Below are positions 35,587-45,383 of a stretch of 64,000 nt of DNA, one piece after another; the stretch's first letter is position 1; each line of letters begins with the position of its first letter. Origin of the DNA: Thiodiazotropha sp040506195 (lineage in GTDB: Bacteria; Pseudomonadota; Gammaproteobacteria; Chromatiales; Chromatiaceae); contig JBEVXH010000009.1 in NCBI GenBank assembly GCA_040506195.1, forward strand, positions 1 to 64,000, written 5' to 3'. The notes below the pieces were generated by a model, which was not told the DNA's origin, did no database searches, and saw only the letters and a program-made list of their open reading frames with translations. The translations under genes and the position numbers were made by a program.

Positions 35587-36807
35587 TTAGGCACTTCTCC
35601 TGATGCCTTTGTCCTTGTCATCCAGGGTATCCCTATCTTCCGTGCCCTGGTAATCGATACTGATACGGTCACCCGCAACAGGACGGAAATGGTTATCGGC
35701 GAAGGCAACATGATCCGGGTGTTCACGATAACTGTCGATCACTGCCGGGTGACAGAAACGAACCAGCCAGGTAAAACGATAGCGGGCACCCTCCCGCACC
35801 GCGTTGCCGGTGAATACCGCCCTGACACCTGGAATTCGGGAAAGCACCCGCCGCCCTTCAGCCATCATGTCACGCACCTGCCGTTCACTTGCATCGGCAT
35901 TGTAGATAATCAGATGTTCAACCGGTGCCCAGGGAACGCAGGCCTTCAGAATTTCGTCGGCGCGACCGGCTGCCCCCCACAGACGCATGCACCGCTCGGC
36001 CTCTTGTGAGATGACATCCGCAGTACCGTTCACCAGCGCGGTGTAACCCTGCTCTCCACGCTTCGCATTCTGTTGTATACGGTGACCTGAGGTGTCTGCC
36101 AGCGCGGTATAGTAGTTTATCTTGCTGATGCCGTTGGCGATAAGCCTGCTGTACTGTTCATCAGCGAGGCCGGTACCGCCGTGGAGCACCAGCGGAATGC
36201 GCAAAGCCTCGTTGATCTCCTGAAGTCGCGCATAGTTGAGATCGGGTTCCCCTATCATCCTTCCATGCACAGTACCGATGGATATGGCGAGAAAATCAAT
36301 GCCGGTGCGCTGCACATACGCTTTCGCTTCAGGGACAGTGGTATAGACCAGTTCACCGGGATGGCGCTCGGCATCCTCTCCCTCGACACCGGGCACGTAG
36401 CCAAGCTCACCCTCGACCGGCACACCGCAACCCCGCGCCATTTCCACGACACCCAGGGTTGACGCCACATTCTCTTCAAATGGACGGTGCGAGGCATCGA
36501 CCATCACCCCGTTACATCCGAGACTGATGGATCGTACAGCCGACTCAATGCTCATGCCATGATCGAGGTGGATCGCCACCGGTACTGTCGCCCGTTGCGC
36601 TGCGCGTTCCACCGCAGTCATGAGCAGTTCGAAGTCGAAATGCGCAAAGTGGGATTCCGCCAGTGAGAGTATCAACGGAGAACGGCAGCGTTCTGCAGCC
36701 GACATGATACCGGTGAGAAAATCGAGACTGACCACATCAAAGGCACCGATCGCATAACCATTGCCATAGGCATGATCGAGCATCCCCTTCATATCAACGA
36801 TCGGCAT
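35587..36807 (-). CDS. Class II fructose/tagatose-bisphosphate aldolase fused to a Dabb domain
   Basis: Residues 1-285 form a zinc-dependent class II ketose-bisphosphate aldolase with the catalytic Asp82 and zinc-ligand histidines in HLDHG (H83), TVHGR (H181) and VLHGGTG (H209). This part splits fructose-1,6-bisphosphate or a related ketose phosphate. Residues about 294-385 add a stress-responsive Dabb-like alpha/beta-barrel (VEHLIIYNADASERQVRDMM...FADNHFRPV), which is unusual on an aldolase. A good AGGAG lies 7 bp before the ATG. It is divergent from a CbbR-like regulator, which suggests control with the Calvin cycle or related sugar-phosphate metabolism. Confidence 0.88.
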   Translation of the reverse strand: MPIVDMKGMLDHAYGNGYAIGAFDVVSLDFLTGIMSAAERCRSPLILSLAESHFAHFDFELLMTAVERAAQRATVPVAIHLDHGMSIESAVRSISLGCNGVMVDASHRPFEENVASTLGVVEMARGCGVPVEGELGYVPGVEGEDAERHPGELVYTTVPEAKAYVQRTGIDFLAISIGTVHGRMIGEPDLNYARLQEINEALRIPLVLHGGTGLADEQYSRLIANGISKINYYTALADTSGHRIQQNAKRGEQGYTALVNGTADVISQEAERCMRLWGAAGRADEILKACVPWAPVEHLIIYNADASERQVRDMMAEGRRVLSRIPGVRAVFTGNAVREGARYRFTWLVRFCHPAVIDSYREHPDHVAFADNHFRPVAGDRISIDYQGTEDRDTLDDKDKGIRRSA

Positions 36808-36962
36808 AACAATCTCCTGAACAATAAAGCGCCACGGGGCAATGTCAAAGGCCGTCTGCCGGGAGTGGCGCTCCGAGTGAATCCTGACGCCACTTTACGT
36901 GCATATTCAGATTAATATAATTTAAACATCTAAAATGTATCGTTTTACTTTTATATAACCCT
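36808..36962. promoter_or_regulatory. Divergent aldolase / LysR intergenic control region
   Basis: A 155-bp spacer between the minus-strand aldolase and plus-strand LysR gene, very AT-rich from 36895 to 36960. LysR regulators usually bind such divergent spacers at T-N11-A sites; several are possible, so none is assigned. Confidence 0.4.
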
Positions 36963-37877
36963 ATGTACAGACGGCTGACACTCCACCAGCTCGCTATCTT
37001 CACTGTACTGGCACGCCACCAGAACATGACCCGAGCCGCTGCGGAGCTACACATGACGACACCGGCCCTTTCGATACAGATCAAGCAGATGTCTGAGGCG
37101 ATCGGCGTGCCGCTGCATGAGCAGGTGGGAAAACAGCTCTACCTAACGGATGCGGGTCTCAGAGTTGAACAGGCGGCCAGGGATGTGCTGGCGAGACTGG
37201 AGGGGCTCTCGACGGAACTGGCTGAGCTGCGGGGGCTGGAGCGGGGTACACTGAAGCTCTCGATCATCACCACGGCAAAATATTTCGTGCCGCGTCTGTT
37301 GGGAGAGTTCTGCCAGCGGCATCCCGCTATCGAGGTGGCGCTGGAGGTAATAAACCGGGACCAGTGCCTGACTCGCCTGACCCAAAATATGGACGATCTC
37401 TACATCATGGGCCGGGTACCCGCCAGCCTGGACGTCACGGCAGTGCCGTTTATGCAAAACCCCCTGGTGGTGATTGCACCCACAGGACATCCCCTTGAAG
37501 GCATAAAACGCTTATCCGCAAAACGATTGTCCGATGAACAGTTCATCATGCGCGAACAGGGCTCAGGCACGCGCCTCGCCGCCGAGCGCTTTTTCGAGGA
37601 GCGGAAGATGGAACTGAAAACGCGTATGACCCTCGGCAGCAACGAGGCGGTCAAGCAGGCCGTCGCAGGCGGACTGGGAATTGCCATTGTCTCCCAACAC
37701 ACGCTCAGTCTGGATGCGGCATCCGGTGCTTATACTGTGCTGGACGTAACAGGCTTCCCACTGCTGCGGCAATGGTACGCGGTCTATCTCAAGCGCAAGC
37801 GACTTTCAGCCGTAACCGAGGCCTTCCTGCAGCACCTGATCAATGAAGGTGAAAGTCAGACTAAAAAGAGAAACTGA
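36963..37877 (+). CDS. CbbR-like LysR transcriptional regulator
   Basis: This 304-residue LysR protein has an N-terminal helix-turn-helix (TLHQLAIFTVLARHQNMTRAAAELHMTTPALSIQIKQM...EQVGKQLYLTDAG). The effector domain has TTAKYFVPRLLGEFCQRHPAIEV, FIMREQGSGTRLAAERFF and GGLGIAIVSQHTL, closest in pattern to CbbR, regulator of the RuBisCO operon. It likely controls the divergent aldolase-Dabb gene. No RuBisCO gene is in the window, so a specialised paralogue is possible. Confidence 0.85.
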   Translation: MYRRLTLHQLAIFTVLARHQNMTRAAAELHMTTPALSIQIKQMSEAIGVPLHEQVGKQLYLTDAGLRVEQAARDVLARLEGLSTELAELRGLERGTLKLSIITTAKYFVPRLLGEFCQRHPAIEVALEVINRDQCLTRLTQNMDDLYIMGRVPASLDVTAVPFMQNPLVVIAPTGHPLEGIKRLSAKRLSDEQFIMREQGSGTRLAAERFFEERKMELKTRMTLGSNEAVKQAVAGGLGIAIVSQHTLSLDAASGAYTVLDVTGFPLLRQWYAVYLKRKRLSAVTEAFLQHLINEGESQTKKRN

Positions 37878-38261
37878 CACCGGATGACCTAAGCAAACCC
37901 ACTCGCTGTTTCAGAACGATACCTGTGTGCTGAAAACATCCGGCTTGCATCCCAGGGCCTGGTAACGCCGATCCAATCGGTAATGCCGGTACTAAACACC
38001 CCATATCTCATGGTTGCGATTTCATTTTCACAACTTAATCTAACCCACCCGGGTAACCGATCATTTCGATACCGTTACAGTCAGTCAAAAGCATGTTTAC
38101 TCCTAATCCACAGATGCCGAACGGTTAGTTTTTCACCATGCCTTAGCGATTCCAACTGAGATAGCCCGAAACTGGCTGACCGGTAATAAATCAACATTAT
38201 GCGGTAGAATATAAGAGTGAAGGAGAGCTGATCTTGCTATAATCACAGTTATTGACTGAAT
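37878..38261. other. Non-coding stretch before the P-type ATPase gene
   Basis: 384 bp with no supported gene. A small CCGAT/ATCGG hairpin near 37968 is too short to be called a terminator. The last 60 bp are AT-rich and probably hold the ATPase promoter. Confidence 0.4.
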
Positions 38262-40976
38262 ATGGATACATTACTTTCCAGACATTGGCATCATTTGCCA
38301 GCAGATGAAGTCGAGGGGCTTCTGGAGTCCAGCGCGACGAAAGGGCTCGATATCTTTGAGCTGGAGCATCGTCACGCCCATTTCGGTCCAAACCGTCTAA
38401 CGCCGCAAAAGGGCAAAGGTCCGCTGGAGCTTTTCTTTCTGCAATTTCACCAGCCGCTGATCTATATCCTGCTCGCCGCGGCGCTGATTACTTTTCTCCT
38501 GCAAGAGTGGGTCGACAGCGGTGTCATTTTCGGGGTAGTGCTGGTCAATGCCATCGTTGGATTCATTCAGGAATCCAAGGCGCTGAAGGCCATCGAGGCC
38601 CTGGCACAATCCATGGAAGGTTCAGCCACCGTCGTCAGGGCAGGCGAGAAAATCGTTATTCCCTCTACCGAAGTAGTGCCTGGCGACCTGGTGCTGCTGC
38701 AATCGGGGGACAAAGTGCCTGCCGACCTGCGCCTGTTGCGTTCACGAGAGTTGCAAATCGATGAATCCACCCTGACAGGGGAATCCGTGCCTGTACAGAA
38801 AAGGCCCGATCCATTGGCCCGAGAAACCGTGCTGGCCGATCGTCACAATATGGCATATTCATCGACCCTGGTGACCCACGGCACAGGTGCCGGGCTGGTG
38901 GTTGCCACCGGCGATTCGACCGAGATCGGCCATATCAATGCACTTATTTCCAGTGCCGAGATACTTGCCACACCGCTCACACGTAAAATCACCCAATTCA
39001 GCGGTGTTCTGTTATGGATCATTCTGGTCCTGGCCGGATTGACCATTCTGGCCGGGTGGATGCATGGCGGCTCATTGCTGGAAACCTTCATGGCCGCGGT
39101 CGCGCTGGCCGTGGGCGCAATACCGGAAGGATTGCCCGCCGCCATGACTATTATGCTGGCCATCGGCGTCGGCAAGATGGCCAGGCGCAATGCCATCATC
39201 CGCCGCATGCCGGCTGTGGAAACACTGGGTAGCACCACGGTCATCTGTTCCGATAAAACCGGCACCCTGACACAGAACCAGATGACTGTTAAGGAGGTTT
39301 GTGCCGGTGGCGGATGCTATGAGTTTGCCGGCACCGGCTACGCGCCGGAAGGGAACATTTCCCTCAGCGATTCCGTCATCGACGCCAAAGCACATGGAGT
39401 GTTGATAGAATGCCTTCGCGCTGGTCTGTTGTGCAACGATTCCCGTCTGATCCATAACGAGAATAAATGGGGAATCGAAGGAGACCCGACCGAGGCCGCC
39501 CTGGTTTCCGCAGCACTGAAAGCGGGTCTTACGGTGGAATCCTCCGAACAGGAATATCCTCGTATCGATACCCTACCCTTCGAATCCGAAAACCACTACA
39601 TGGCAACCCTGCACCAGACGGCCGCTGAAGCCCACGGTATTATCTACCTGAAAGGCTCCGTGGAGAGCATCGTCTCGCGTTGTCAGGACGCATTGGATCC
39701 CAATGGAGATCGCACTCAGCTCGATACAGACCTGATCGATCAGCAAGTAGAGGAAATGGCTATACGCGGTCTTCGCGTGCTGTCCTTTGCCAGAAAGATT
39801 CCAAGCGCACCTACCTCATCAGTCGGTCACGCTGACGTGAGTGAGGGCCTGACTTTCTTGGGCCTGCAGGCAATGATGGACCCCCCCAGACAGGAAGCAA
39901 TAAGCTCTGTAAATACCTGTCAGCAAGCAGGGGTGCGGGTGAAGATGATCACCGGTGATCATGTGGTAACTGCTGCATCCATCGCTCATCAGATCGGTCT
40001 GGATGGCACCACGAAGGACAATATGGATGATTTTGCGATCAGCGGCCACGCTCTGACCGAACTAACCGATCAGAACCTGGTGGATGCCGCTGGAAAAATC
40101 GCAGTATTTGCCCGTGTTACGCCCGAACAGAAACTACGTCTGGTCGAGGCGCTCCAGGCCCAAGGGCATGTCGTGGCAATGACAGGCGATGGTGTCAACG
40201 ACGCACCTGCGCTCAAGCAGGCCGATATTGGTGTCGCCATGGGCATGGGAGGAACAGAAGTGGCCAAGGAAGCGGCTGACATGGTACTGACCGACGATAA
40301 CTTCTCGACCATCGAAGCGGCTGTCGAGGAAGGACGCGCAGTATTCGATAACCTGGTCAAATTCATCACCTGGACACTGCCGACAAACGTGGGGGAAGGT
40401 CTGGTAATTCTGCTGGCGGTCTTTCTCGGCGTCGCTTTACCCATCACCCCGGTACAGATTCTATGGATAAACATGACGACTGCCGTACTGTTGGGTTTGA
40501 TGCTCGCCTTCGAAGACAAGGAACCGGGCATCATGACCCGGCCACCCCGCCGTCCCGAAACACCTGTGATTACCCAAGAGCTGGCCATACGGATCGGGGT
40601 GGTGAGTTTGATGCTGGTCACCGGTGCTTTCGGTCTCTTCGAATGGGTGCTGAGTCAGGGCCAAAGCCTTGAAATCGCAAGAACTGTGGCCATGAACATG
40701 TTTGTATTCGGCGAGCTTTTCTACCTTTTCAATTGCCGCTCGCTGCGTTACAGCATGTTTCAGCTAGGTATATTCTCCAACCGATGGCTTATCCTGGGCG
40801 TGGCGGTGATGGCTGGGTTGCAGATACTCATGACCTACGTCCCAACAATGAACCTGCTTTTCGGGACCGCGCCGATCGGTCTTGTAGAATGGGGTCTGAT
40901 ACTGGGTGGTGGCCTCGCGATCTATACCGTTGTGGGCACTGAAAAATGGTTGCGACGCCTTCAGCATAACGAGTAA
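38262..40976 (+). CDS. P-type cation-transporting ATPase (P2 type)
   Basis: The 904 residues show the N-terminal cation-ATPase domain (GLDIFELEHRHAHFGPNRL), the actuator LTGESVPVQK, the M4 motif PEGLP, phosphorylation site CSDKTGTLTQNQMT, nucleotide-binding KGSVE, and the hinge MTGDGVNDAPALKQADIG. Overall it resembles SERCA/PMR1-like pumps. In M6 the calcium pumps have NLVTDG, but here the stretch reads INMTTAVLLGLMLAFE, so calcium specificity is doubtful; sodium or another monovalent cation is possible. It stands alone. Confidence 0.9.
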   Translation: MDTLLSRHWHHLPADEVEGLLESSATKGLDIFELEHRHAHFGPNRLTPQKGKGPLELFFLQFHQPLIYILLAAALITFLLQEWVDSGVIFGVVLVNAIVGFIQESKALKAIEALAQSMEGSATVVRAGEKIVIPSTEVVPGDLVLLQSGDKVPADLRLLRSRELQIDESTLTGESVPVQKRPDPLARETVLADRHNMAYSSTLVTHGTGAGLVVATGDSTEIGHINALISSAEILATPLTRKITQFSGVLLWIILVLAGLTILAGWMHGGSLLETFMAAVALAVGAIPEGLPAAMTIMLAIGVGKMARRNAIIRRMPAVETLGSTTVICSDKTGTLTQNQMTVKEVCAGGGCYEFAGTGYAPEGNISLSDSVIDAKAHGVLIECLRAGLLCNDSRLIHNENKWGIEGDPTEAALVSAALKAGLTVESSEQEYPRIDTLPFESENHYMATLHQTAAEAHGIIYLKGSVESIVSRCQDALDPNGDRTQLDTDLIDQQVEEMAIRGLRVLSFARKIPSAPTSSVGHADVSEGLTFLGLQAMMDPPRQEAISSVNTCQQAGVRVKMITGDHVVTAASIAHQIGLDGTTKDNMDDFAISGHALTELTDQNLVDAAGKIAVFARVTPEQKLRLVEALQAQGHVVAMTGDGVNDAPALKQADIGVAMGMGGTEVAKEAADMVLTDDNFSTIEAAVEEGRAVFDNLVKFITWTLPTNVGEGLVILLAVFLGVALPITPVQILWINMTTAVLLGLMLAFEDKEPGIMTRPPRRPETPVITQELAIRIGVVSLMLVTGAFGLFEWVLSQGQSLEIARTVAMNMFVFGELFYLFNCRSLRYSMFQLGIFSNRWLILGVAVMAGLQILMTYVPTMNLLFGTAPIGLVEWGLILGGGLAIYTVVGTEKWLRRLQHNE

Positions 40977-41053
40977 AAACACATCAGTATTCGAACTGGG
41001 CAAGTTGTTTGGGTCAGTAAAAGAAGCGCCAGTTGAAAGCAAATCCCTTTGAC

Positions 41054-43051
41054 TTATCCGAGCACACTATGTTTTCTAAACATGGCGAGGAGCCACTGAA
41101 TTGAATGTAGATTCATATCCTTTGATTTATAACTGGAGCCATCTTTCCAAAATGGCTGCAATCTATCCTGCGCAACTAGAGTGAGTGAATTACTCGCACT
41201 CCATAGTGCTTTTTCAGTATTCGGCACACCAAATCCGCAATGTTTAATTAATGTTTCATAGTGAGTCGTATTGGGGTTGGCCGGCAGATATACTTCCCTC
41301 ATCGCATCAGTCCATTGTGCTGAATGAACTATCAACGCCCTAATACTCTCAGGCCACAGCTGTGAATAAGCAGCATTGAGACCTGCCGCCATTTTTGATG
41401 CCAGTGCGGCAGCAGCGCTGGTAGCATTAAAATGGCTATCCTGAGGTTGGTGATACGTTGTGAGGAGCTCTAAACTTCCCATTGTGACAGGCCCTAGGCC
41501 ATCATCTGCTACATTACCGCCTTCAAATACAACATCAGGTTTTAGAGGCCAAGTTGACTTCCAGGTTGCAGACGTTGTGCTATGAGGACTTAACCCACCT
41601 ACAGGTGCTAATGGCGCATATGCAGGCGCATCGTCTTGGATAGTTACCTTATCAGTGTACGCCCCAACAGTTAGTGCATTCCATGCCTGCCCGGGGTCAT
41701 GAATACTATCTGTAGAATTGCCATCGGGATAGTCAGGCCAGTTGTCACGATGAACGTTTCCAGCAGACACAATGACTAATCGACTAGAATCATCAGCTGC
41801 TCCTGACGCTAGATTATCGATAGTCGCCGACCATGCAGATGGACGTCCACGATCGCGATTAACCTTACTGGTTACAGCCATACAAAAGACCCGCTGTCGT
41901 AAAGGAGCTGTTACCTCTACACGAGCAATAGCCTCTTGGGTAAGGTCACCATGATGTCTGTGGGCATTGTCACCACTATGCCGCAGCAACTTCACGGATT
42001 CCAAACGGTGGGGTACATAAACCGGATCAGCTGTTTCTAAGACATTGGCGAGATCACCATATATCGCCAGGCCTGCCATTCCACTTCCATGACCATCCGC
42101 ATCATCGGTACCCCATACTGGATCAACTGAATGAAGGTCTTGATCGGCTAATACTGGTTCCAATAATGGATGGCCATTATTAACACCTGTATCTAAAACG
42201 GTTACAAACGGGGCATCGCCTTCCGGATAGTCTGTACGCTGCAAAAGATCATCAACCCATTCCTGCTGTTCAATATTGGGCATCTCGAGAAAATAATCAG
42301 ATGTCTCCTTTACACGTCGTATTTCAGCAATGCTATCGAGCAATCTTGCTGAATTCGTTATTTGTTGTTTCGTGCCTCTTACTGCCAGGACAGTACGCTC
42401 GGGAAACTCCAGAATTTCATTTGAGGCCTCTAGATCAAGTAAAGCGGCTCGTTGACGAAATTGCTCCAACACCAACAGGCGATCATTCCTGACAGGCAAC
42501 CAGACTTCCCAATCAATTACTTCTGCTTCATCTTCTTGAAGCACATCATTATCATCAGTCCAGAGCTCATCAAATGCTGCTTCCCGAATCTGCTCTATAG
42601 AACTAATAAGTTTCAAGTTTTTTGGCTTACCAGATGACGTTTCTTCTTCAAGATATTGTTGTAACAATCTTTCGAAATGAGCCAACTTGCCTTCTGGCAC
42701 AAAAACAGTGGCATAAATGTGGTGTTCATCAGCACGAGCGTTTAATAGCTCAATTCCCTGGGCATCTCGAGCTAAGCTTTCGATAGGCAGTTCAACGTTT
42801 TCTGCACCTTCAAAATGAATTCGTATTCCTAAGCCTCGCTCAAGACCAATATCTTCTTGCTCTTGATATATTTGCTCTGAACGCTGCCTTAAGTTAGCAA
42901 GCTGGCCAAGCAAACGTTGGCCATGCGGCGCTCTTTCTCTCTGCGGAATATTTGGTGGGCCCCCACCTCCCGTTGTGGGTGAGGTAAAGGATTCGGAAGT
43001 AGCAGTATCAGATACTATTAAATGTTTTCGCCGGTCTTGATCTACAGGCAT
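41054..43051 (-). CDS. Subtilisin-like S8 serine protease, IetS-like, probably shortened at the C-terminus
   Basis: The 665-residue protein has an S8 catalytic triad: Asp287 in TVLDTGVNNGHP, His321 in DADGHGSGMAG, Ser545 in FNATSAAAALASKM, with Asn432 (SAGN) as oxyanion residue. There is no signal peptide, so it is cytoplasmic. It starts 15 bp after an AAA ATPase gene, the arrangement of the IetAS anti-phage/plasmid maintenance system. It ends at DMNLHSIQWLLAMFRKHSVLG; relatives I know continue after this MNLH segment into a further C-terminal domain, so loss of the tail by a rearrangement near 41055-41110 is suspected. The DNA is AT-richer than its flanks, a sign of transfer. Confidence 0.8.
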   Translation of the reverse strand: MPVDQDRRKHLIVSDTATSESFTSPTTGGGGPPNIPQRERAPHGQRLLGQLANLRQRSEQIYQEQEDIGLERGLGIRIHFEGAENVELPIESLARDAQGIELLNARADEHHIYATVFVPEGKLAHFERLLQQYLEEETSSGKPKNLKLISSIEQIREAAFDELWTDDNDVLQEDEAEVIDWEVWLPVRNDRLLVLEQFRQRAALLDLEASNEILEFPERTVLAVRGTKQQITNSARLLDSIAEIRRVKETSDYFLEMPNIEQQEWVDDLLQRTDYPEGDAPFVTVLDTGVNNGHPLLEPVLADQDLHSVDPVWGTDDADGHGSGMAGLAIYGDLANVLETADPVYVPHRLESVKLLRHSGDNAHRHHGDLTQEAIARVEVTAPLRQRVFCMAVTSKVNRDRGRPSAWSATIDNLASGAADDSSRLVIVSAGNVHRDNWPDYPDGNSTDSIHDPGQAWNALTVGAYTDKVTIQDDAPAYAPLAPVGGLSPHSTTSATWKSTWPLKPDVVFEGGNVADDGLGPVTMGSLELLTTYHQPQDSHFNATSAAAALASKMAAGLNAAYSQLWPESIRALIVHSAQWTDAMREVYLPANPNTTHYETLIKHCGFGVPNTEKALWSASNSLTLVAQDRLQPFWKDGSSYKSKDMNLHSIQWLLAMFRKHSVLG

Positions 43052-43066
43052 ATCCTTATGCTCAAG

Positions 43067-44053
43067 TTATTTTTTTTTAGTAAAAGATATTCGTTCTTTC
43101 AGCGTTTGTAACAATTCATCTTCAGTAACATATTCCCGATCATGAATAATGGCATCCTTCATGGCTTCTTCTGCTGCCCTTGAGATTTCTGCATAACTAA
43201 GTTTTTGTGCAACCTCATTAATATGTTCCCAGGTAAAATGCTTTGAAACAAAGCCCGTGAGTTTATTTTTTAACAGCTTTTCGACTTCTTTAGATGAAGG
43301 TAAGGAATACTCAATGACATCATCAAAACGTCGAAATAATGCGTAATCTAGAATATCTGGATGATTTGTTGCGGCAACAATGACACTGTTAGAGTCATCT
43401 TGCTCAAGCATTTTAAGAAAACTATTTAAGACTCGACGAATCTCACCAACATCATTAACTAAGCCTCTTTGAGAACCAATTGCATCAAATTCATCAAAGA
43501 AATATACACCTCTAACATCTTTTACTGCCTCAAAAACAACCCTTAACTTTGCCGCAGTTTCGCCCATAAATTTAGTTATAAGGCGATCTAGACGAACAAG
43601 GAACAATGGAATACCTAGCTCTCCTGCCAAAGCAGATGCAGTCATAGTTTTACCGGTACCTGGAGGGCCTACTAGCAATAGCTTTCTTCTTGGAGTAAGC
43701 CCATGCGAGCGAATCTTAGGATAATGCCGCTGCTCTTTGATGATTCGCTCTAGCCGAGTACTAATCGGCTTAGCTAGAATCATTTGAGGAAAAACATTTT
43801 TGGGATAACTAACCTCAAGGAGGTCTGCTAGCTCCCCTCTTGGCTGCGCAATAGGGGTCGTTTTTGCCTTAGTACGGTCTATATGGCGCTTTGTCTTAGC
43901 ATCATCAATTATCTTTCGAAGTTCTTCAGCAATCTTTCCATGTCCTTGCTTAGCCTCAGATGCAGCAACCTGCATTGCGACGGCGAAGAAATGATCATCG
44001 TCATCATCCATGTGTGCCTTCAGTAAGGCTTTGATTTGTTTCGTATTCGCCAT
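43067..44053 (-). CDS. AAA ATPase, IetA-like
   Basis: This 328-residue AAA protein has Walker A GPPGTGKT (129-136), Walker B FFDEFD (185-190), sensor 1 IVAATNHPD and an arginine-finger/sensor-2 region (YALFRRFDDVIEY). The N-terminal 80 residues are helical and specific to the family. It precedes and probably regulates or unfolds substrates for the S8 protease encoded next. The pair corresponds to IetA-IetS, reported as a plasmid maintenance system in Agrobacterium and later as an anti-phage system. The product keeps all ATPase motifs. The DNA is AT-rich compared with the neighbouring genes. Confidence 0.85.
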   Translation of the reverse strand: MANTKQIKALLKAHMDDDDDHFFAVAMQVAASEAKQGHGKIAEELRKIIDDAKTKRHIDRTKAKTTPIAQPRGELADLLEVSYPKNVFPQMILAKPISTRLERIIKEQRHYPKIRSHGLTPRRKLLLVGPPGTGKTMTASALAGELGIPLFLVRLDRLITKFMGETAAKLRVVFEAVKDVRGVYFFDEFDAIGSQRGLVNDVGEIRRVLNSFLKMLEQDDSNSVIVAATNHPDILDYALFRRFDDVIEYSLPSSKEVEKLLKNKLTGFVSKHFTWEHINEVAQKLSYAEISRAAEEAMKDAIIHDREYVTEDELLQTLKERISFTKKK

Positions 44054-44296
44054 ACTTTGAATTCTACTCTATCGTTTATAAAAACCCTAGCTATCTCTAA
44101 ATATATGATCAAGCTATTGATCCTTAAGATGTTATTATTTAGCGAACAATAGATTCCATCGAAGAAATATCGATGCGAATATCGATGAGAGTTGTAATCG
44201 CACCCTATATGGTTCTAACTGGGTGTTTTTAGTGGATATATTTTATATGCAGCAATATAAGTCTTTGAAAAATCAGAATAATGGTAGGGTAACCCC
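44054..44296. promoter_or_regulatory. AT-rich spacer between ietA-like gene and ksgA, with a short direct repeat
   Basis: The 243-bp spacer is very AT-rich. It contains AATATCGATGCG directly followed by AATATCGATGAG (about 44166-44189), a possible operator. On the minus strand TTGATC, 17 bp, TAGGGT about 60 bp before ietA could be its promoter. Confidence 0.35.
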
Positions 44297-45076
44297 TTGA
44301 ATCACCGCCCAAGGAAAAGGTTCGGCCAGAACTTTCTCCATGATCCGGGTATTATCCGACGCATCGTTCAGGCTATCGATCCCCAGCCGAACGACAACCT
44401 GGTCGAGATCGGGCCCGGGCAAGGAGCCATCACCACCGAGCTGCTGCCCCTGATCGGTCGTATGCACGCCATCGAACTCGATCGTGATCTTGTGGGACCG
44501 CTGGCGGAGCGTTGCATCTCGTTGGGTGAATTGCGGATCCACAATACAGACGCCTTGAAGTTCGATTTCACACAGCTGGCGATGACGGAGCGACCGCTCA
44601 GGGTAGTTGGCAATCTGCCCTACAACATCTCCACACCGCTGCTGTTTCACCTCCTGGACCAGGCCGACCAGATCCGCGACATGCATTTTATGCTACAGAA
44701 AGAGGTGGTGGATCGCATGGCGGCGAAGCCTGGGAGCAAGACCTACGGTCGCCTGACAGTGATGCTGCAGGCCAGGGCCGAGGTCGCATCGCTGTTCAGC
44801 ATCGGACCCGGGGCCTTCAATCCGCCACCCAAGGTCGAATCCGCCTTTGTGCGTCTGCTGCCGCTGAAACAGTCCCCTTACCAAATCGATGATTGGGATC
44901 GATTCAGCAGACTGGTCAGCCAGGCCTTCTCCCAACGGCGCAAGACCCTGCGCAACAGCCTGGGCATGCTGTTGACAGCGGACGCCATCACGGCAGCGGG
45001 TATCGATCCCGGCAACCGTGCGGAGCAGCTCAGCGTGGCGGAATTCGCCAACCTGGCGAACCAGGCATCCGTATAG
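44297..45076 (+). CDS. ksgA: 16S rRNA (adenine1518/1519-N6)-dimethyltransferase
   Basis: This 259-residue RsmA/KsgA dimethylates A1518 and A1519 of 16S rRNA. The N-terminal KRFGQNFLHD, SAM motif VEIGPGQGAIT, catalytic NLPYNISTPL and the C-terminal FSQRRKTLRNSLG are all characteristic. The start is TTG at 44297: a stop codon lies 12 bp upstream in frame and the first residues match KsgA, so no longer start exists. Only a weak Shine-Dalgarno is visible. Confidence 0.96.
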   Translation: MNHRPRKRFGQNFLHDPGIIRRIVQAIDPQPNDNLVEIGPGQGAITTELLPLIGRMHAIELDRDLVGPLAERCISLGELRIHNTDALKFDFTQLAMTERPLRVVGNLPYNISTPLLFHLLDQADQIRDMHFMLQKEVVDRMAAKPGSKTYGRLTVMLQARAEVASLFSIGPGAFNPPPKVESAFVRLLPLKQSPYQIDDWDRFSRLVSQAFSQRRKTLRNSLGMLLTADAITAAGIDPGNRAEQLSVAEFANLANQASV

Positions 45077-45383
45077 CAGCTGAACATTAACAGCTTGGTC
45101 AGTCTGTCTGCGTATCGATAGCCCTGGGTAGAAAAACCGGCTGTCCAAACTCGACTGAGTCAAATCCTATTTTCAATATGCGCTTGGAACAAGACCGGGA
45201 AATTGAATACAGTGAATGTTACCGATCCGTTGATCAGTCAAGGCCATTGGTAATATTCACCACAATAGTGTGACATTCTGTGTCAGGCTAACGAATACAC
45301 AACGCCCTGCCAACCGGTCAATAGCGTTTGTCTATACTCTGGTCATACTGCTCAGAATAAACAAATCAAGACATGGAAGTACT
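45077..45383. other. Non-coding stretch between ksgA and the HD protein gene
   Basis: 307 bp. A TATACT hexamer at 45333-45338 could be the -10 element of the HD protein gene, but no -35 match stands at the right distance. No terminator after ksgA is visible. Confidence 0.35.
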
